A DNA stretch of 64,000 nt from assembly GCF_018294505.1 (NCBI RefSeq), contig NC_057796.1, forward strand, positions 191,626,239 through 191,690,238. The letters run 5' to 3'. Within the stretch, counting starts at the first letter, position 1, and each line of letters begins with the position of its first letter. This stretch comes from Triticum aestivum. Its lineage: Eukaryota > Streptophyta > Magnoliopsida > Poales > Poaceae. The notes beneath the pieces are model-generated. The model searched no databases. It saw only the letters and a program-made list of their open reading frames with translations, and had not been told where the DNA came from. The position numbers and the translations under genes were made by a program. This document shows positions 43,777 through 55,022 of this stretch, piece after piece.

Positions 43777-44935
43777 CTCCTTCCCGGCAGCCAAGGCGGT
43801 CGCCGAGTGTCGGGTGGTCAACAGGCGGCAGGGAAGCGCGCCTCTCCCTGCGAGGAGGAGGGGAGGCGGACAGTCATCCCGTCGTTCCACTTCTCTTGGG
43901 CGGCCATCTTGGTTGTGCTCGATGGTGATGCGAGTTCGGCTGCGGCTGGCAGCCGGCTCCTTGTCTCTTCTACCGCGGACGCCACCAGTCGGCATCCGGG
44001 ATGTCACGCCTTGATTTTGGCGAGGAGGCGGATCATCGTTTTGCCGGTTGGGCGCTTCAGTGCGGCACCCGGCCTCTTGCTGCTCAGCAGCCGTGTCAAG
44101 GAGCTGCTGGACGCGCTCCGTCATGTGGTGATGCTCGTCGCCCTCGATCTTGTCTAGCTCGTCTGCTGCCTCCTGGGCAGCTCGTATGTTCTCCGCAGGC
44201 GTGGCGTAGACGGGACGATTTGTCTTGAACACGCTGGCAATGGTCGCGCCACGCTGCCGGATCAGGCCAATGCGGCTAGGCCCACCAGGAGCCGGCGTGT
44301 GGTCGACGGCACGTTCCATCTCACGCTGGTAGGCCTCCGAAAGGCATCTCATACTGGCCAGCCGGTTGGCGCTTTCGACCAGTTGGACACGGCGTGCCTC
44401 CAGCGTCTCAGCGTCGGCGTCTTCTGGGATGGGCGCAGTCAGGTCTTGCAGCGCCTCCTGCAACGGATCCTGGCCACCTCCGCCAGAGTGCTCACCGTGG
44501 CTGATGACAAGCAGCTCTGTGACGGTGCTGCCACCGCTGTCCGCGCGAGGAAGCGGTTCGTCGTAGACCACCACGTTGGTGGGGAACGCGTCAAGCGACG
44601 CTGTGTCGGAGTCGACAAGCATCAGGTTGGTGGAGCCAACCGACTCCAAGTCCACAACAGGCTCGCTGGCGACGTGGAGCTGATCGAGGAGGCTGACGAG
44701 GCGGCTCTCGGGGCCATCTGTGCCTGCATCAGACGCGGGCTCGTCAGAGAGGCGAATCTCGCCAACAAGATCGGCGAGGCAGCTCGCCGCGCAGGCGACC
44801 TTCGCGCCATGCAGCTCGTCGGCGCAGACGCCGTCTGGCATGCCGGGCTGGCTGCGCTCGCCAGGAAGGAACAAGGTTCCCATCCAAAACAGGTCTCCGG
44901 GAGACGGTGCACCTCGCCCCATGGTGGGCGCCAAA
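43777..44935 (-). pseudogene. Element G gag N-terminal region and primer site
   Basis: Reading from the primer site (TTTGGCGCCCACCATGGGGC, complement of 44916-44935) the minus strand is open across nearly the whole stretch. It includes MGTLFLPGERSQPGMPDGVC, DAFPTNVVVYDEPLPRADSG, the LEARRVQLVESANRLASMRC helix and a basic R/K-rich part (RTRITIEHNQDGRPREVERR), up to the Angela insertion. The long upstream extension of this frame into the LTR is not gag. Confidence 0.8.
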
Positions 44936-46103
44936 TGTTGGGGGTTGGGTGCGACATATGTCAATGGATGGCTTATCATGGTGGGAGCGAGTAGAACGTC
45001 GCCGGTGCCTGGAAGCGAGATGAGGCGTAGACACGAACGCCGGCGCACTTTACCCAGGTTCGGGGCTCTCCTAGGAGATAACACCCCTAGTCCTGCTCTG
45101 CGGGGTCTCCGCATGATCACTAAAGCACTAGTGTGTAAGAGGGTGCTCCTCGAGTTGTATGCTAGAGGTAGAAGAAGGCAAGGCTTGCTCTCTTCTCCCT
45201 CTATGTGTGAGTCTAGTTCTAACAGGTTGGGAACCCTTTGCATGGGTGCCCTGGGGGGTTTATATAGGCCTACCCCCCAGGGGTACAATGGTAATCTGGC
45301 CTGGTGTAGGACCGGACTGTTAGTGTCTCTGGTCGCCGGCTTCTCCGCCGGCTGCTGGGGCCCGCCGCCTGGTGGGCCCCGCCGACTGGTCTGGTACGGA
45401 GCCGACAAGCCGCCCCCGCCGCTTGCGGGTTTGGTCGGTGGCTGATTACTGTTGCCGCAACGCTAATGACGCATGCTTGGTCAGGGGAGCATGGCTACAG
45501 TCCCGCCGCCTGGTGGGAGATCAGTGTAGCCACACCGTGTCTCATCTGGTTAATGGTGCACGGGCCCCGAGGGAGGAATGGGCCGCCTGCTGGAAGCCGG
45601 CCTCCCTCAGGTCCGACTGGTCAGGCTTCCGCCGTCTTCCAGGCTCTCGCTGCCCGGTAGGGCCCGCCGCTTGCAGGCCGTACCGACAGGCCGTCGTGGG
45701 AACAGGGCTCCGCCTGTCAGGAGTGACGTCAAGGGTGGAGTGGCAACATTGCCATGCCGTGCGGAGATCTCCGCCTATATGGGGCACTGTGGCCGCGCCT
45801 TGTCCTGGGCGTGGGGGTACACTGTAGCCACATCCTGTCTTGTCTTCTTAATGGGGGCGCAGACTATGAGGGCGCTGTGGGCCGACTGCTAGGAGCCGGC
45901 CTCATTGGAGGCCGCCTGCTAGGAGTCTGCCCGTCTTGGTGCCGTCTTCTGGAGCTTGGCCGCCTTCCGGCAGCCCGCCACTCGGTCCTGCCGGCCACCA
46001 GAAGGCGGCGCTTCATTCTGGATGTTTGTGGGGCACAGCCGGCCCAATGTCTTGAAAGGCTTAGGGACTCTGGTTGGGCTACCCGTGGCCCATTACTCCA
46101 ATA
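44936..46103 (-). repeat. 5' LTR of element G
   Basis: 1168 bp, from TGTTGGGGGTTGGG to ACTCCAATA, where the other copy has TGTCGG and CCGACA, so both termini have mutated. The minus-strand TATA box GGCCTATATAAACCCCCC lies near 45256-45270. Confidence 0.92.
45256..45270 (-). promoter_or_regulatory. TATA box of the G 5' LTR
   Basis: The plus strand reads GGGGGTTTATATAGGCC, so the minus strand carries CCTATATAAACC in the right orientation for genomic RNA. The same motif is in the 3' LTR and in the solo LTR 19940-21139. Confidence 0.75.
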
Positions 46104-47224
46104 GAGGGGGCGCGCCACCTCCTGGGCTGCTGCCCTCTCTCTCCTCTAAGGCCCACTAAGGCCCAATACTTCCCCGGGGGGTTCCGGTAACCCCTCCGGC
46201 ACTCCGGTTTTCTCCGAAACCACCCGGAACGCTTCCGGTGTCTGAATATAGCCGTCCAATATATCAATATTTATGTCTCGACCATTTCGAGACTCCTCGT
46301 CATGTCCGTGATCATATCCGGGACTCTGAACTACCTTCGGTACATCAAAATACATAAACTCATAATACCGATCATCACCGAACGTTAAGCGTGCAGACCC
46401 TACGGGTTCGAGAACTATGTAGACATGACCGAGACTCATTTCCGATCGATAATCAATAGCGGAACCTGGATGCTCATATTGGTTCCTACATATTCTACGA
46501 AGATCTTTATCGGTCAAACCGCATAACAACATACGTTGTTCCCTTTGTCATCGGTATGTTACTTGCCCGAGATTCGATCGTCAGTATCTCAATACCTAGT
46601 TCAATCTCAATACCGGCAAGTCTCTTTACTCGTTCCGTAATACATCATCCCGCAACTAACTCATTATTTACATTGCTTGCAAGGCTTATAGTGATGTGCA
46701 CTACCGAGAGGGCCCAGAGATACCTCTCTGACAATCGGAGTGACAAATCCTAATCTTGATCTATGCCAACTCAACAAGTACCATCGGAGACACCTGTAGA
46801 GCACCTTTATAATCACCCAGTTACGTTGTGACGTTTGGTAGCACACAAAGTGTTCCTCCGGTATTCGGGAGTTGCATAATCTCATAGGCATAGGAACATG
46901 TATAAGTCATGAAGAAAGCAATAGCAATATACTAAACGATCAAATGCTAAGCTAATGGAATGGGTCAAGTCAATCACATCATTCTCTAATGATGTGATCC
47001 CGTTAATCAAATGACAACTCATGTCTATGGCTAGGAAACTTAACCATCTTTGATTCAACGAGCTAGTCAAGTAGAGGCATACTAGTGACACTCTGTTTCT
47101 CTATGTATCCACACATGTACTAAGTTTCCGGTTAATACAATTCTAGCATGAATAATAAACAATTATCATGAAATAAGGAGATAAATAATAACTTTATTAT
47201 TGCCTCTAGGGCATATTCCCTTCA
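46104..47224 (-). repeat. 3' LTR of H, right piece
   Basis: Continues the LTR after element G, beginning with the duplicated GAGGG. It aligns with 52922-54046 and ends at GGGCATATTCCCTTCA. Confidence 0.92.
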
Positions 47225-47400
47225 GTCTCCCACTTGCACTAGAGTCAATAATCTAGTTCACATCGCCATGTGATTTAACACCAATAGTTCACATCACCAT
47301 GTGATTAACACCCATAGTTCACATCGCCATGTGACCAACACTCAAAGGGTTTACTAGAGTCAGTAATCTTAGTTCACATCGCCATGTGATTAACACCCAA
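47225..47400 (-). repeat. Polypurine tract of H and adjacent short repeats
   Basis: GTCTCCCACTTGCACTAGAG on the plus strand is the complement of a polypurine tract (AGTGCAAGTGGGAGAC) next to the LTR. Behind it TAGTTCACATCGCCATGTGA recurs near 47258, 47286, 47314 and 47370 with a 28-bp or double-length spacing, each followed by TAACACC-like bases. Confidence 0.75.
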
Positions 47401-47930
47401 AGAGTACTAAGGTGTGATCATGTTTTGCTTGTGAGAGAAGTTTAGTAAACGGGTCTGCCATATTCAGATCCGTATGTATTTTGCAAATTTCTATGTCAAC
47501 AATGCTCTGCACGGAGCTACTCTAGCTAATTGCTCCCACTTTCAATATGTATCCAGATTGAGACTTAGAGTCATCTGGATCAGTGTCAAAACTTGCATCA
47601 ACGTAACCGTTTACGACGAACCTTTTGTCACCTCCATAATCGAGAAACATATCCTTATTCCACTAAGGATAATTTTGACCGCTGTCCAGTGATCTACTCC
47701 TAGATCACTATTGTACTCCCTTGCCAAACTCAGTGTAGGGTATACAATAGATCTGGTACACGGCATGGCATACTTTATAGAACCTATGGCTGAGGCATAG
47801 GGAATGACTTTCATTCTCTTTCTATCTTCTGCCGTGGTCGGGCTTTGAGTCTTACTCAATTTCACGCCTTGTAACACTGGCAAGAACTCTTTCTTTGACT
47901 GTTCCATTTTGAACTACTTCAAAATCTTGT
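47401..47930 (-). pseudogene. Element H RNase H region
   Basis: Minus-strand frame 47907-47611 (MEQSKKEFLPVLQGVKLSKT, then YASAIGSIKYAMPCTRSIVY and TLSLAREYNSDLGVDHWTAV) is the conserved segment between Copia reverse transcriptase and RNase H. Past its end the RNase H (YVDASFDTDPDDSKSQSGYI) can be read near 47610-47530 in a second frame, then DLNMADPFTKLL near 47450. Stops and a shift break it. Confidence 0.85.
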
Positions 47931-47999
47931 CAAGGTATGTACTCATTGAAAAAACTTATCAAGCGTCTTGATCTATCTCTATAGATCTTGATGCTCAAT

Positions 48000-48720
48000 A
48001 TGTAAGCAGCTTCACCAAGGTCTTTCTTTGAAAAACTCCTTTCAAATACTCCTTTATGCTTTCCAGAAAATTCTACTTTATTTCCGATCAACAATATGTC
48101 ATTCACATATACTTATCTTAAATGTTGTAGTGCTCCCACTCACTTTCTTGTAAATACAGGCTTCACCGCAAGTCCGTATAAAACTATATGCTTTGATAAA
48201 CTCATCCAAGCGTATATTCCAACTCTGAGATGCTTGCACCAGTCCATAGATGGATCGCTGGAGCTTGCACATTTTGTTAGCACCTTTAGGATCGATAAAA
48301 CCTTCTGGTTGCATCATATACAACTCTTCTTTAAGAAATCCATTAAGGAATGTATTTTTGTTTATCCATTTGCCAGCTTTCATAAAATGCGGCAATTGCC
48401 AACATGATTCAGATAGACTTAAGCATCGCTACGAGTGAGAAAAACTCATTGTAGTCAACACCTTGAACTTGTCGAAAACCTTTCGCGACAAGTCGAGCTT
48501 TGTAGATAGTAACACTACCATTAGCGTCCGTCTTCCTCTTGAAGATCCGTTTATTCTCAATGGCTTGCCGATCATTGGGCAATTCCACCAAAGTCCATAC
48601 TTTGTTTTCATACATGGATCCCATCTCAGATTTCATGGCCTCAAGCCATTTCGCGGAATCTGGGCTCATCATCGCTTCCTCATAGTTTGTAGGTTCGTCA
48701 TGTTCAAGTAACATGACCTC
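48000..48720 (-). pseudogene. Element H reverse transcriptase, catalytic YVDD changed to YVND
   Basis: Copia RT start MSPDSAKWLEAMKSEMGSMY, then TLVELPNDRQAIENKRIFKR and YKARLVAKGFRQVQGVDYNE; after a shift near 48400 comes MMQPEGFIDPKGANKMCKLQ and RSIYGLVQASQSWNIRLDEF. The catalytic box at 48098-48109 codes Y-V-N-D followed by ILLIGNK in its own frame; the expected Asp codon has changed to AAT. The frame before it ends a few codons earlier. It is therefore catalytically dead. Confidence 0.88.
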
Positions 48721-48800
48721 CAGAACAGGATTACCGTACCACTCTGGTGCGGATCTTACTCCGGTTGACCTACGAGGTTCGGTAGTAACTTTATATGAAC

Positions 48801-49917
48801 TTACATGATCATCATCATTAGCTTCCTCACTAATTGGTGTAGGATTGGTGTAGGAGTCACAGGAACAGATTTCTGTGATGAACTACTTTCCAATAAGGGA
48901 GCAGGTACAGTTACCTCATCAAGTTCTACTTTCCTCCCACTCACTTCTTTCGAGAGAAACTCCTTTTCTAGAAAGAATCCATTCTTAGCAACAAAGATCT
49001 TGCCTTCGGATCTGTGATAGAAGGTGTACCCAACATTTTCTTTTCGATATCCTATGAAGACGCAGTTCTCCGATTTGGATTTGAGCTTATCAGGTTGAAA
49101 CTTTTTCACATAAGCATCGCAACCCCAAACTTTAAGAAACGACAGCTTAGGTTTCTTGCTAAACCACAGTTCATATGGTGTCGTCTCAACGGATTTAGAT
49201 GGTGCCCCTTTTAACGTGAATGCAGCTGTCTCTAATGCATAACCCCAAAATGATAGTGGTACATCGGTAAGAAACATCATAGATTGCACTATATCCAATA
49301 AAGTACGGTTATGACGTTCTGACACACCATTATGATGTGGTGTTCCAAGTGGCACGAATTTGTGAAACTATTCCACATTGTTTTAATTGAAGACCAAACT
49401 CGTAACTCAAATATTCGTCTCCGCGATCAGATCGTAGAAACTTTATTTTCTTGTCACGATGATTTTCCACTTCACTCTGAAATTCTTTGAACTTTTCAAA
49501 TATTTCGGACTTATGTTTCATCAAGTAGATATACCCATATCTTCTCAAATCATGTGTGAAGGTCAGAAAATAACGATACCCGCCGTGAGCTTCAACACTC
49601 ATCGGACCGCATACATCAGTATGTATTATTTCCAATAAGTCAGTTGCTCGCTCCATTGTTCCGGAGAACGGAGTCTTAGTCATCTTGCCCATGAGGCATG
49701 GTTCACAAGCATCAAGTGATTGCAAAAGCCCATCAGCATGGAGTTTCTTCATGCGCTTTACACCAATATGACCTAAACGGCAGTGCCACAAATAAGTTGC
49801 ACTATCATTATTAACTTTGCATCTTTTGGCTTCAGTATTATAAATATGTGTATCACTACGATCGAGATCCAACAAACTATTTTCATTGGGTGTATGACCA
49901 TCGAAGGTTCTATTCAT
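48801..49917 (-). pseudogene. Element H integrase with GAG-pre-integrase domain
   Basis: The zinc-binding pre-integrase part (LWHCRLGHIGVKRMKKLHAD, then CEPCLMGKMTKTPF) is followed by the catalytic core with Asp in IIHTDVCGPMSVEAHGGYRY and Asp in FLRSDRGDEYLSYEFG. After a frameshift near 49345 comes Glu in HHNGVSERHNRTLLDIVQSM. The C-terminal region includes LKVWGCDAYVKKFQPDKLKS and FIGYRKENVGYTFY. All three catalytic residues are present, but the core is split by the shift. Confidence 0.92.
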
Positions 49918-50034
49918 GTAAACAGAACAACAATTATTCTCTAACTTTAAATGAATAACTGTATTGCAATAAACATGATCAAATCATATTCATGCTCAAC
50001 GCAAACACCAAATAACATTTATTTAGGTTCAACA

Positions 50035-50244
50035 CTAATCTCGAAAGTATAGGGAGTGTGCGATGATGATCATATCAATCGTGGAACTACTTCCAACACA
50101 CATCGTCACTTCACCCTTAACTAGTCTCTGTTCATTCTGCAACTCCCGTTTCGAGTTACTAATCTTAGCAACTGAACTAGTATCAAATACTGAGGGGCTG
50201 CTATAAACACTAGTAAAAGTACACATCAATAACATGTATATCAA
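50035..50244 (-). pseudogene. Element H protease remnant
   Basis: The minus strand reads VFDTSSVAKISNSKRELQNE, then LVKGEVTMCVGSSSTIDMII, the Copia protease start where D-T/S-G would be expected. The Gly is Ser here (DTS), so the catalytic motif is altered. The remainder joins the integrase frame with further decay. Confidence 0.7.
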
Positions 50245-50249
50245 ATATA

Positions 50250-51060
50250 CCTTTGTTCATTTTGCCATCCTTCTTATCCGCCAAATACTTGGGGCAGTTC
50301 TGCTTCTAGTGACCAGTCCCTTTGCAGTAGAAGCACTCAGTCTCAGGCCTAGGTCCAGACTTGGGCTTCTTCACTTGAGCAGCAACTTGCTTGCCGTTCT
50401 TCTTGAAGTTCCCCTTCTTCCCTTTGCCCTTTTCTTGAAACTAGTGGTCTTGTCAACCATCAACACTTGATGGTTTTCTTGATTTCTACCTTCGTCGATT
50501 TCAGCATCACGAAGAGCTTGGGAATCGTTTCCGTTATCCCTTGCATATTATAGTTCACCACGAAGTTCTAGTAACTTGGAGATAGTGACTAGAGAATTCT
50601 GTCAATAACTATCTTATATGGAAGATTAACTCCCACTTGATTCAAGTGATTGTAGTACTCAGACATTCTGAGCACATGCTCACTAGCTGAGCTATTCTCC
50701 TCCATCTGGTAGGCAAAGTACTTGTCAGAGGTCTCATACCTCTCAACTCGGGCATGAGTTTGAAATACAAATTTCAGCTCTTGGAACATCTTATATGTTC
50801 CGTGGTGTTCAAAACATTTTTTATGTCCCGGTTCTAAGCCGTAAAGCATGGTGCACTAAACTATCAAGTAGTCATCATACCGAGCTTTGCCAAACGTTCA
50901 TAACATCTGCATCTGCTCCTGCAATAGTTCCGTCACCTAGCGGTGCATCAAGGACATAATTTTTCTGTGCAGCAATGAGGATAATCCTCAGATCACGGAT
51001 CCAATCCGCATCATTGCAATCACATCTTTCAACTTAGTTTTCTCTAGGAACATATCAAAA
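50250..51060 (-). pseudogene. Element H gag remnant with zinc knuckle
   Basis: A gag helix region (EHHGTYKMFQELKFVFQTHA, then YFAYQMEENSSASEHVLRMS and NHLNQVGVNLPYKIVIDRIL) lies at 50589-50849 on the minus strand. The CCHC zinc knuckle follows at about 50288-50340 (CFYCKGTGH, stop, KQNCPKY), where a stop replaces the Trp of the usual GHWK. Upstream pieces near 50860-51060 carry several stops. Confidence 0.82.
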
Positions 51061-52279
51061 ATAAAATAGGGGAGCTAAACGCGAGCTATTGATCTACAAC
51101 ATAGATATGCTAATACTACCAGGACTAAGTTCATGATAAATTTAAAGTTCAATTAATCATATTACTTAAGAACTCCCACTTAGATAGACATCCCTCTAAT
51201 CATCTAAGTGATCACGTGATCCATATCAACTAAACCATGTCCGATCATCACGTGAAACGGAGTAGTTTTCAATGGTGAACATCACTATGTTGATCATATC
51301 TACTATATGATTCACGCTCGACCTTTCGGTCTCTGTGTTCCGAGGCCATATCTGCATATGCTAGGCTCGTCCAGTTTAACCCGAGTATTCTGCGTGTGCA
51401 AAACTGGCTTGCACCCGTTGTATGTGAACATAGAGCTTATCACACCCGATCATCACATGGTGTCTCAACACGAAGAACTATCGCAACGGTGCATACTCAG
51501 GGAGAACACTTATACCTTGAAATTTTAGTAAGGGATCATCTTAAAGCTACCGCCGAACTAAGCAAAATAAGATGTATAAAAGATAAACATCACATGCAAT
51601 CAAAATATGTGACATGATATGGCCATGATCATCTTGCGCCTTTGATCTCCATCTCCAAAGTACCATCATGATCTCTATCGTCACCGACATGACACCATGA
51701 TCTCCATCGTCTCGCCAACTATTGCTCTTGCAACTATTTCTATCGCATAGCGATAAAATAAAGCAATTATTTGGCGCTTGCAGCTTATGCAATAAAGAGA
51801 CAACCATAAGGCTTTTGCCAGTTGCCGATAACTTCAACAAAACATGATCATCTCAGACAACAACTTATCTCATCATGTCTTGACCATATCACATCACAAC
51901 AAGCCCTGCAAAAACAAGTTAGACGTCCTCTACTTTGTTGTTGCAAGTTTTACGTGGCTGCTACGGGCTGAGCAAGAACCGTTCTTACCTACGCATCAAA
52001 ACCACAACGATATTTCGTCAAGTGTGTGGTGTTTTAACCTTCACAAGGACCGGGTGTAGCCACACTTGATTCAACTAAAGTTGGAGAAACTGACACCCGC
52101 CAGCCACCTGTGTGCGAAGCACGTCGATAGAACCAGTCTCGCATAAGCGTACGCGTAATGTCGGTCCAGGCCGCATCATCCAACAATACCGCCGAATCAA
52201 AGTATGACATGCTGGTAAGCAGTATGACTAGTATCGCCCACAACTCAATTGTGTTCTACTCATGCATATAACATCTACG
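51061..52279 (-). other. Element H 5' leader, no coding frame
   Basis: About 1.2 kb between the primer site and the readable part of gag. Only short broken frames. Long untranslated leaders are usual in BARE1/Angela-like Copia elements. Confidence 0.6.
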
Positions 52280-52302
52280 CATAAACCTGGCTCTGATAAC
52301 AC
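52280..52302 (-). other. Primer binding site of element H
   Basis: The reverse complement reads TTATCAGAGCCAGGTTTATG next to the LTR end, matching the initiator-methionine tRNA complement (TATCAGAGC core). It fixes the minus orientation. Confidence 0.88.
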
Positions 52303-54046
52303 TGTTGGGAAACGTAGTAATTTCAAAAATTTCATACGCACACGCAAGATCATGGTGATGCATATCAACGAGAGGGGAGAGTGTTCTCCACGTACCCTCG
52401 TAGACCGTAAGCGGAAGCGTTATGACAACGCGGTTGATGTAGTCGTACATCTTCACGATCGACCGATCCTAGTACTGAACGTACGGCACCTCCGCGATAT
52501 GCACACGTTCAGCTCGGTGAATTCCCACGAACTCACGATCCATTAGAGCTTCGAGGGAGAGTTCCATCAGCACGATGGTGTGATGGCAGTGATGATGAAG
52601 TTATCGACGCCGGGCTTAGCCTAAGCACCGCTATGATATGACCGAGGTGGAATATGGTGGAGGGGGGCACCGCACACGGCTTGGAACAATCAACTTGTGT
52701 GATCTAGGGTGCCCCCCCCCCGCCACCGTATATAAAGGAGCAAGGGGGAGGCCGGACGGCCTTGGTGCGCCCCAAGGAGAGGAGGAATCCTCCTCCTAGT
52801 AGGAGTAGGATTCATCCTTTCCTAGTCCTACTAGGAAGGGGAAAAGCGGAAGGAAAGAGAGGGAGAGGGAGAGGGAAAGAGGGGCCGCGCCCCCCTCCCC
52901 TAGTCCAATCCGGACTCCCCATGGGAGGGGGCGTGCCACCTCCTGGGCTGCTGCCCTCTCTCTCCCCTAAGGCCCACTAAGGCCCAATACTTCCCCGGGG
53001 GGTTCCGGTAACCCCTCCAGCACTCTGGTTTTCTCCGAAATCACCCGGAACGCTTCCGGTGTCCGAATATAGCCGTCCAATATATCAATCTTTATGTCTC
53101 GACCATTTCGAGACTCCTCGTCATGTCCGTGATCATATCCGGGACTCCGAACTACCTTCGGTACATCAAAACACATAAACTCATAATACCGATCGTCACC
53201 GAACGTTAAGCATGCGGACCCTACAGGTTCGAGAACTATGTAGACATGACCGAGACTCATTTCCGGTCACTAACCAATAGTGGAACCTGGATGCTCATAT
53301 TGGTTCATACATATTCTACGAAGATCTTTATCGGTCAAACCGCATAACAACATACATTCTTCCCTTTGTCATCGGTATGTTACTTGCCCGAGATTCGATC
53401 GTCGGTATCTCAATACCTAGTTCAATCTCGTTACCGCCAAGTCTTTTTACTCGTTTCGTAATACATTATCCTGCAACTAACTCATTAGTTACATTGCTTG
53501 CAAGGCTTATAGTGATGTGCATTACCGAGAGGGCCCAGAGATACCTCTCCGACAATCGGAGTGACAAATCCTAATCTTGATCTATGCCAACTCAACAAGT
53601 ACCATCGGAGACACCTGTAGAGCACCTTTATAATCACCCAGTTACGTTGTGAAGTTTGGTAGCACACAAAGTGTTCCTCCGGTATTCGGGAGTTGCATAA
53701 TCTTATAGTCATAGGAACATGTATAAGTCATGAAGAAAGCAATAGCAATATACTAAACGATCAAATGCTAAGCTAACGGAATGGGTCAAGTCAATCACAT
53801 CATTCTCTAATGATGTGATCCCGTTAATCAAATGGCAAATCATGTCTATGGCTAGGAAACTTAACCATCTTTGATTCAACGAGCTAGTCAAGAAGAGGCA
53901 TACTAGTGACACTCTGTTTGTCTATGTATCCACACATGTACTAAGTTTCCGGTTAATACAATTCTAGCATGAATAATAAACATTTATCATGAAATAAGGA
54001 AATAAATAATAACTTTATTATTGCCTCTAGGGCATATTTCCTTCAC
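52303..54046 (-). repeat. 5' LTR of element H
   Basis: 1744 bp. On the plus strand it runs from TGTTGGGAAACGTAG to GGCATATTTCCTTCA. It is the uninterrupted counterpart of 29632-30253 plus 46104-47224. A minus-strand TATA region (CTCCTTTATATACGG) lies near 52726-52740. The LTR also contains a purine-rich run (AGAGAGGGAGAGGGAGAGGG). Confidence 0.93.
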
Positions 54047-54051
54047 CAGCG

Positions 54052-55017
54052 AGGATGAGCTGCGCGAGGAGCTTGAGTCTCATTGGGAGCTAGAATCGAA
54101 TCCTGTGACTGCCCGATGCTTGGCGGGAGGGGTCTTGGCCTCGGAGAGGCGAGAAGAATGCCGGCGCTCCACGCCTATCTTGTCTCTCTTGGAGGCGATC
54201 TTCCTGACCTTCCTGACGGCCGGCACAGGGGCAGGGGCCACTGTACCCCGACTAGCCACCCGCCTATGAGGGCGCTGATCTAAGTCTGGTTTGGGGGCTT
54301 GTGGGGCCGCTGAGAGCCACTCCTCATTGCGCTGCTCCACCGCCTCAGCCTCGTCCCCTTCCTGGGCTTCCGCTGCCGCGACATATAAGGCTTCGATCCC
54401 GGTAGGCTCAGCCCTGACAAGATCGTCCCTGGCAATATCCTCCACGGCATGCACCTCGCTCCTGTCATGGGAGGAGCCCTCGCCTTCGGCCTCCCCTTCC
54501 CCTTCTTCCTGCACCTTTCCGGGCCTCGCCTTTTCAGCGGCCCAGAACGCTTTATCCTCCTCGATTTGCCTTTTGATGAACTCCGCCTCTACCTTGGAGG
54601 TGCGCTTGAACATGTTTTTCTCCACCCTGGTTGCCCTTTCCACCAAACTGGAAGTCCATTCAAGTTCTGCATCAAGCTCGGGTAGTTTCCAATCGCTTGC
54701 AATCCCATAAGCATTGTGGTCGGGCATCCACTTCAAGATCTGGTCCAGGGCGGAGTTAAAATTCAGTGGGACGATCCTTGCCGGCAATTTGAACGGCCCA
54801 AGATTACCGAACAGTTGTTCGCATAGCCAGGCATGGCCATAAACCAACAGGTTGTTGGTCAGGCCTGGATACAAGCGCATCTTGTCCGCATCATCTCCAT
54901 ACTGCCAAGCAAACTTGTCCCTTTTCTGCAGTGGCTCGATGCGACGTTGAAGGAAATCGGCTCCCACCTGTTTGATGGTTAGCACGATAGCTTTGAGATG
55001 AGCGATCCTGTTCAGTG
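54052..55017 (-). pseudogene. Element A antisense gene, part between H and solo LTR 55023
   Basis: The minus-strand frame runs from ALNRIAHLKAIVLTIKQVGA through WQYGDDADKMRLYPGLTNNL and LPELDAELEWTSSLVERATR, a helical E/K-rich stretch (AEFIKRQIEEDKAFWAAEKA), to a basic R/P-rich part (VRKVRKIASKRDKIGVERRH) near 54100. It is open for about 310 codons, the best-kept piece of this gene. The codons before ALNR belong to the solo LTR. The next part in order is at 28808-29626. Confidence 0.72.
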
Positions 55018-55022
55018 CCGTT

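Larger units (their letters stand above)
30254..46103 (-). mobile_element. Element G: Gypsy-type LTR retrotransposon with gag-pol and an intron-containing antisense gene
   Basis: LTRs at 30254-31429 and 44936-46103 and a perfect 5-bp target duplication GAGGG (30249-30253 and 46104-46108). The element reads on the minus strand: 5' LTR on the right, primer site, gag, protease, reverse transcriptase, RNase H, integrase (Gypsy order), then on the plus strand the six-exon PF04195-type gene, then polypurine tract and 3' LTR on the left. It sits in the 3' LTR of H; bases on both sides join to the sequence at 52910-52940. Multiple stops, frameshifts and an integrase deletion make it inactive. A solo Angela LTR interrupts its gag. 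Confidence 0.95.
29632..54046 (-). mobile_element. Element H: Copia-type LTR retrotransposon, minus strand, inserted in the antisense gene of A
   Basis: One LTR is intact at 52303-54046. The other is split by element G (29632-30253 plus 46104-47224). On the minus strand it starts TGAAGGAAATATGCCCTAGA and the sequence next to the 5' LTR is the initiator-Met primer site. The target duplication is CCAAC / CCAGC (29627-29631, 54047-54051; one mismatch). Internal order on the minus strand is gag, protease, integrase, reverse transcriptase, RNase H, the Copia order. All domains are broken. The LTR resembles the Angela/BARE1 group in start and layout but is clearly distinct from the Angela solo LTR at 41989. 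Confidence 0.93.

Noticed and set aside
43753..45408. 551-codon minus-strand frame as a full gag
   Set aside because: The first 157 or so codons are in the 5' LTR and primer region of G, and the last few are in the Angela LTR. Only the part between is gag.
51061..52279. Host gene between Copia gag and LTR
   Set aside because: Only short frames with stops; position fits an untranslated leader.
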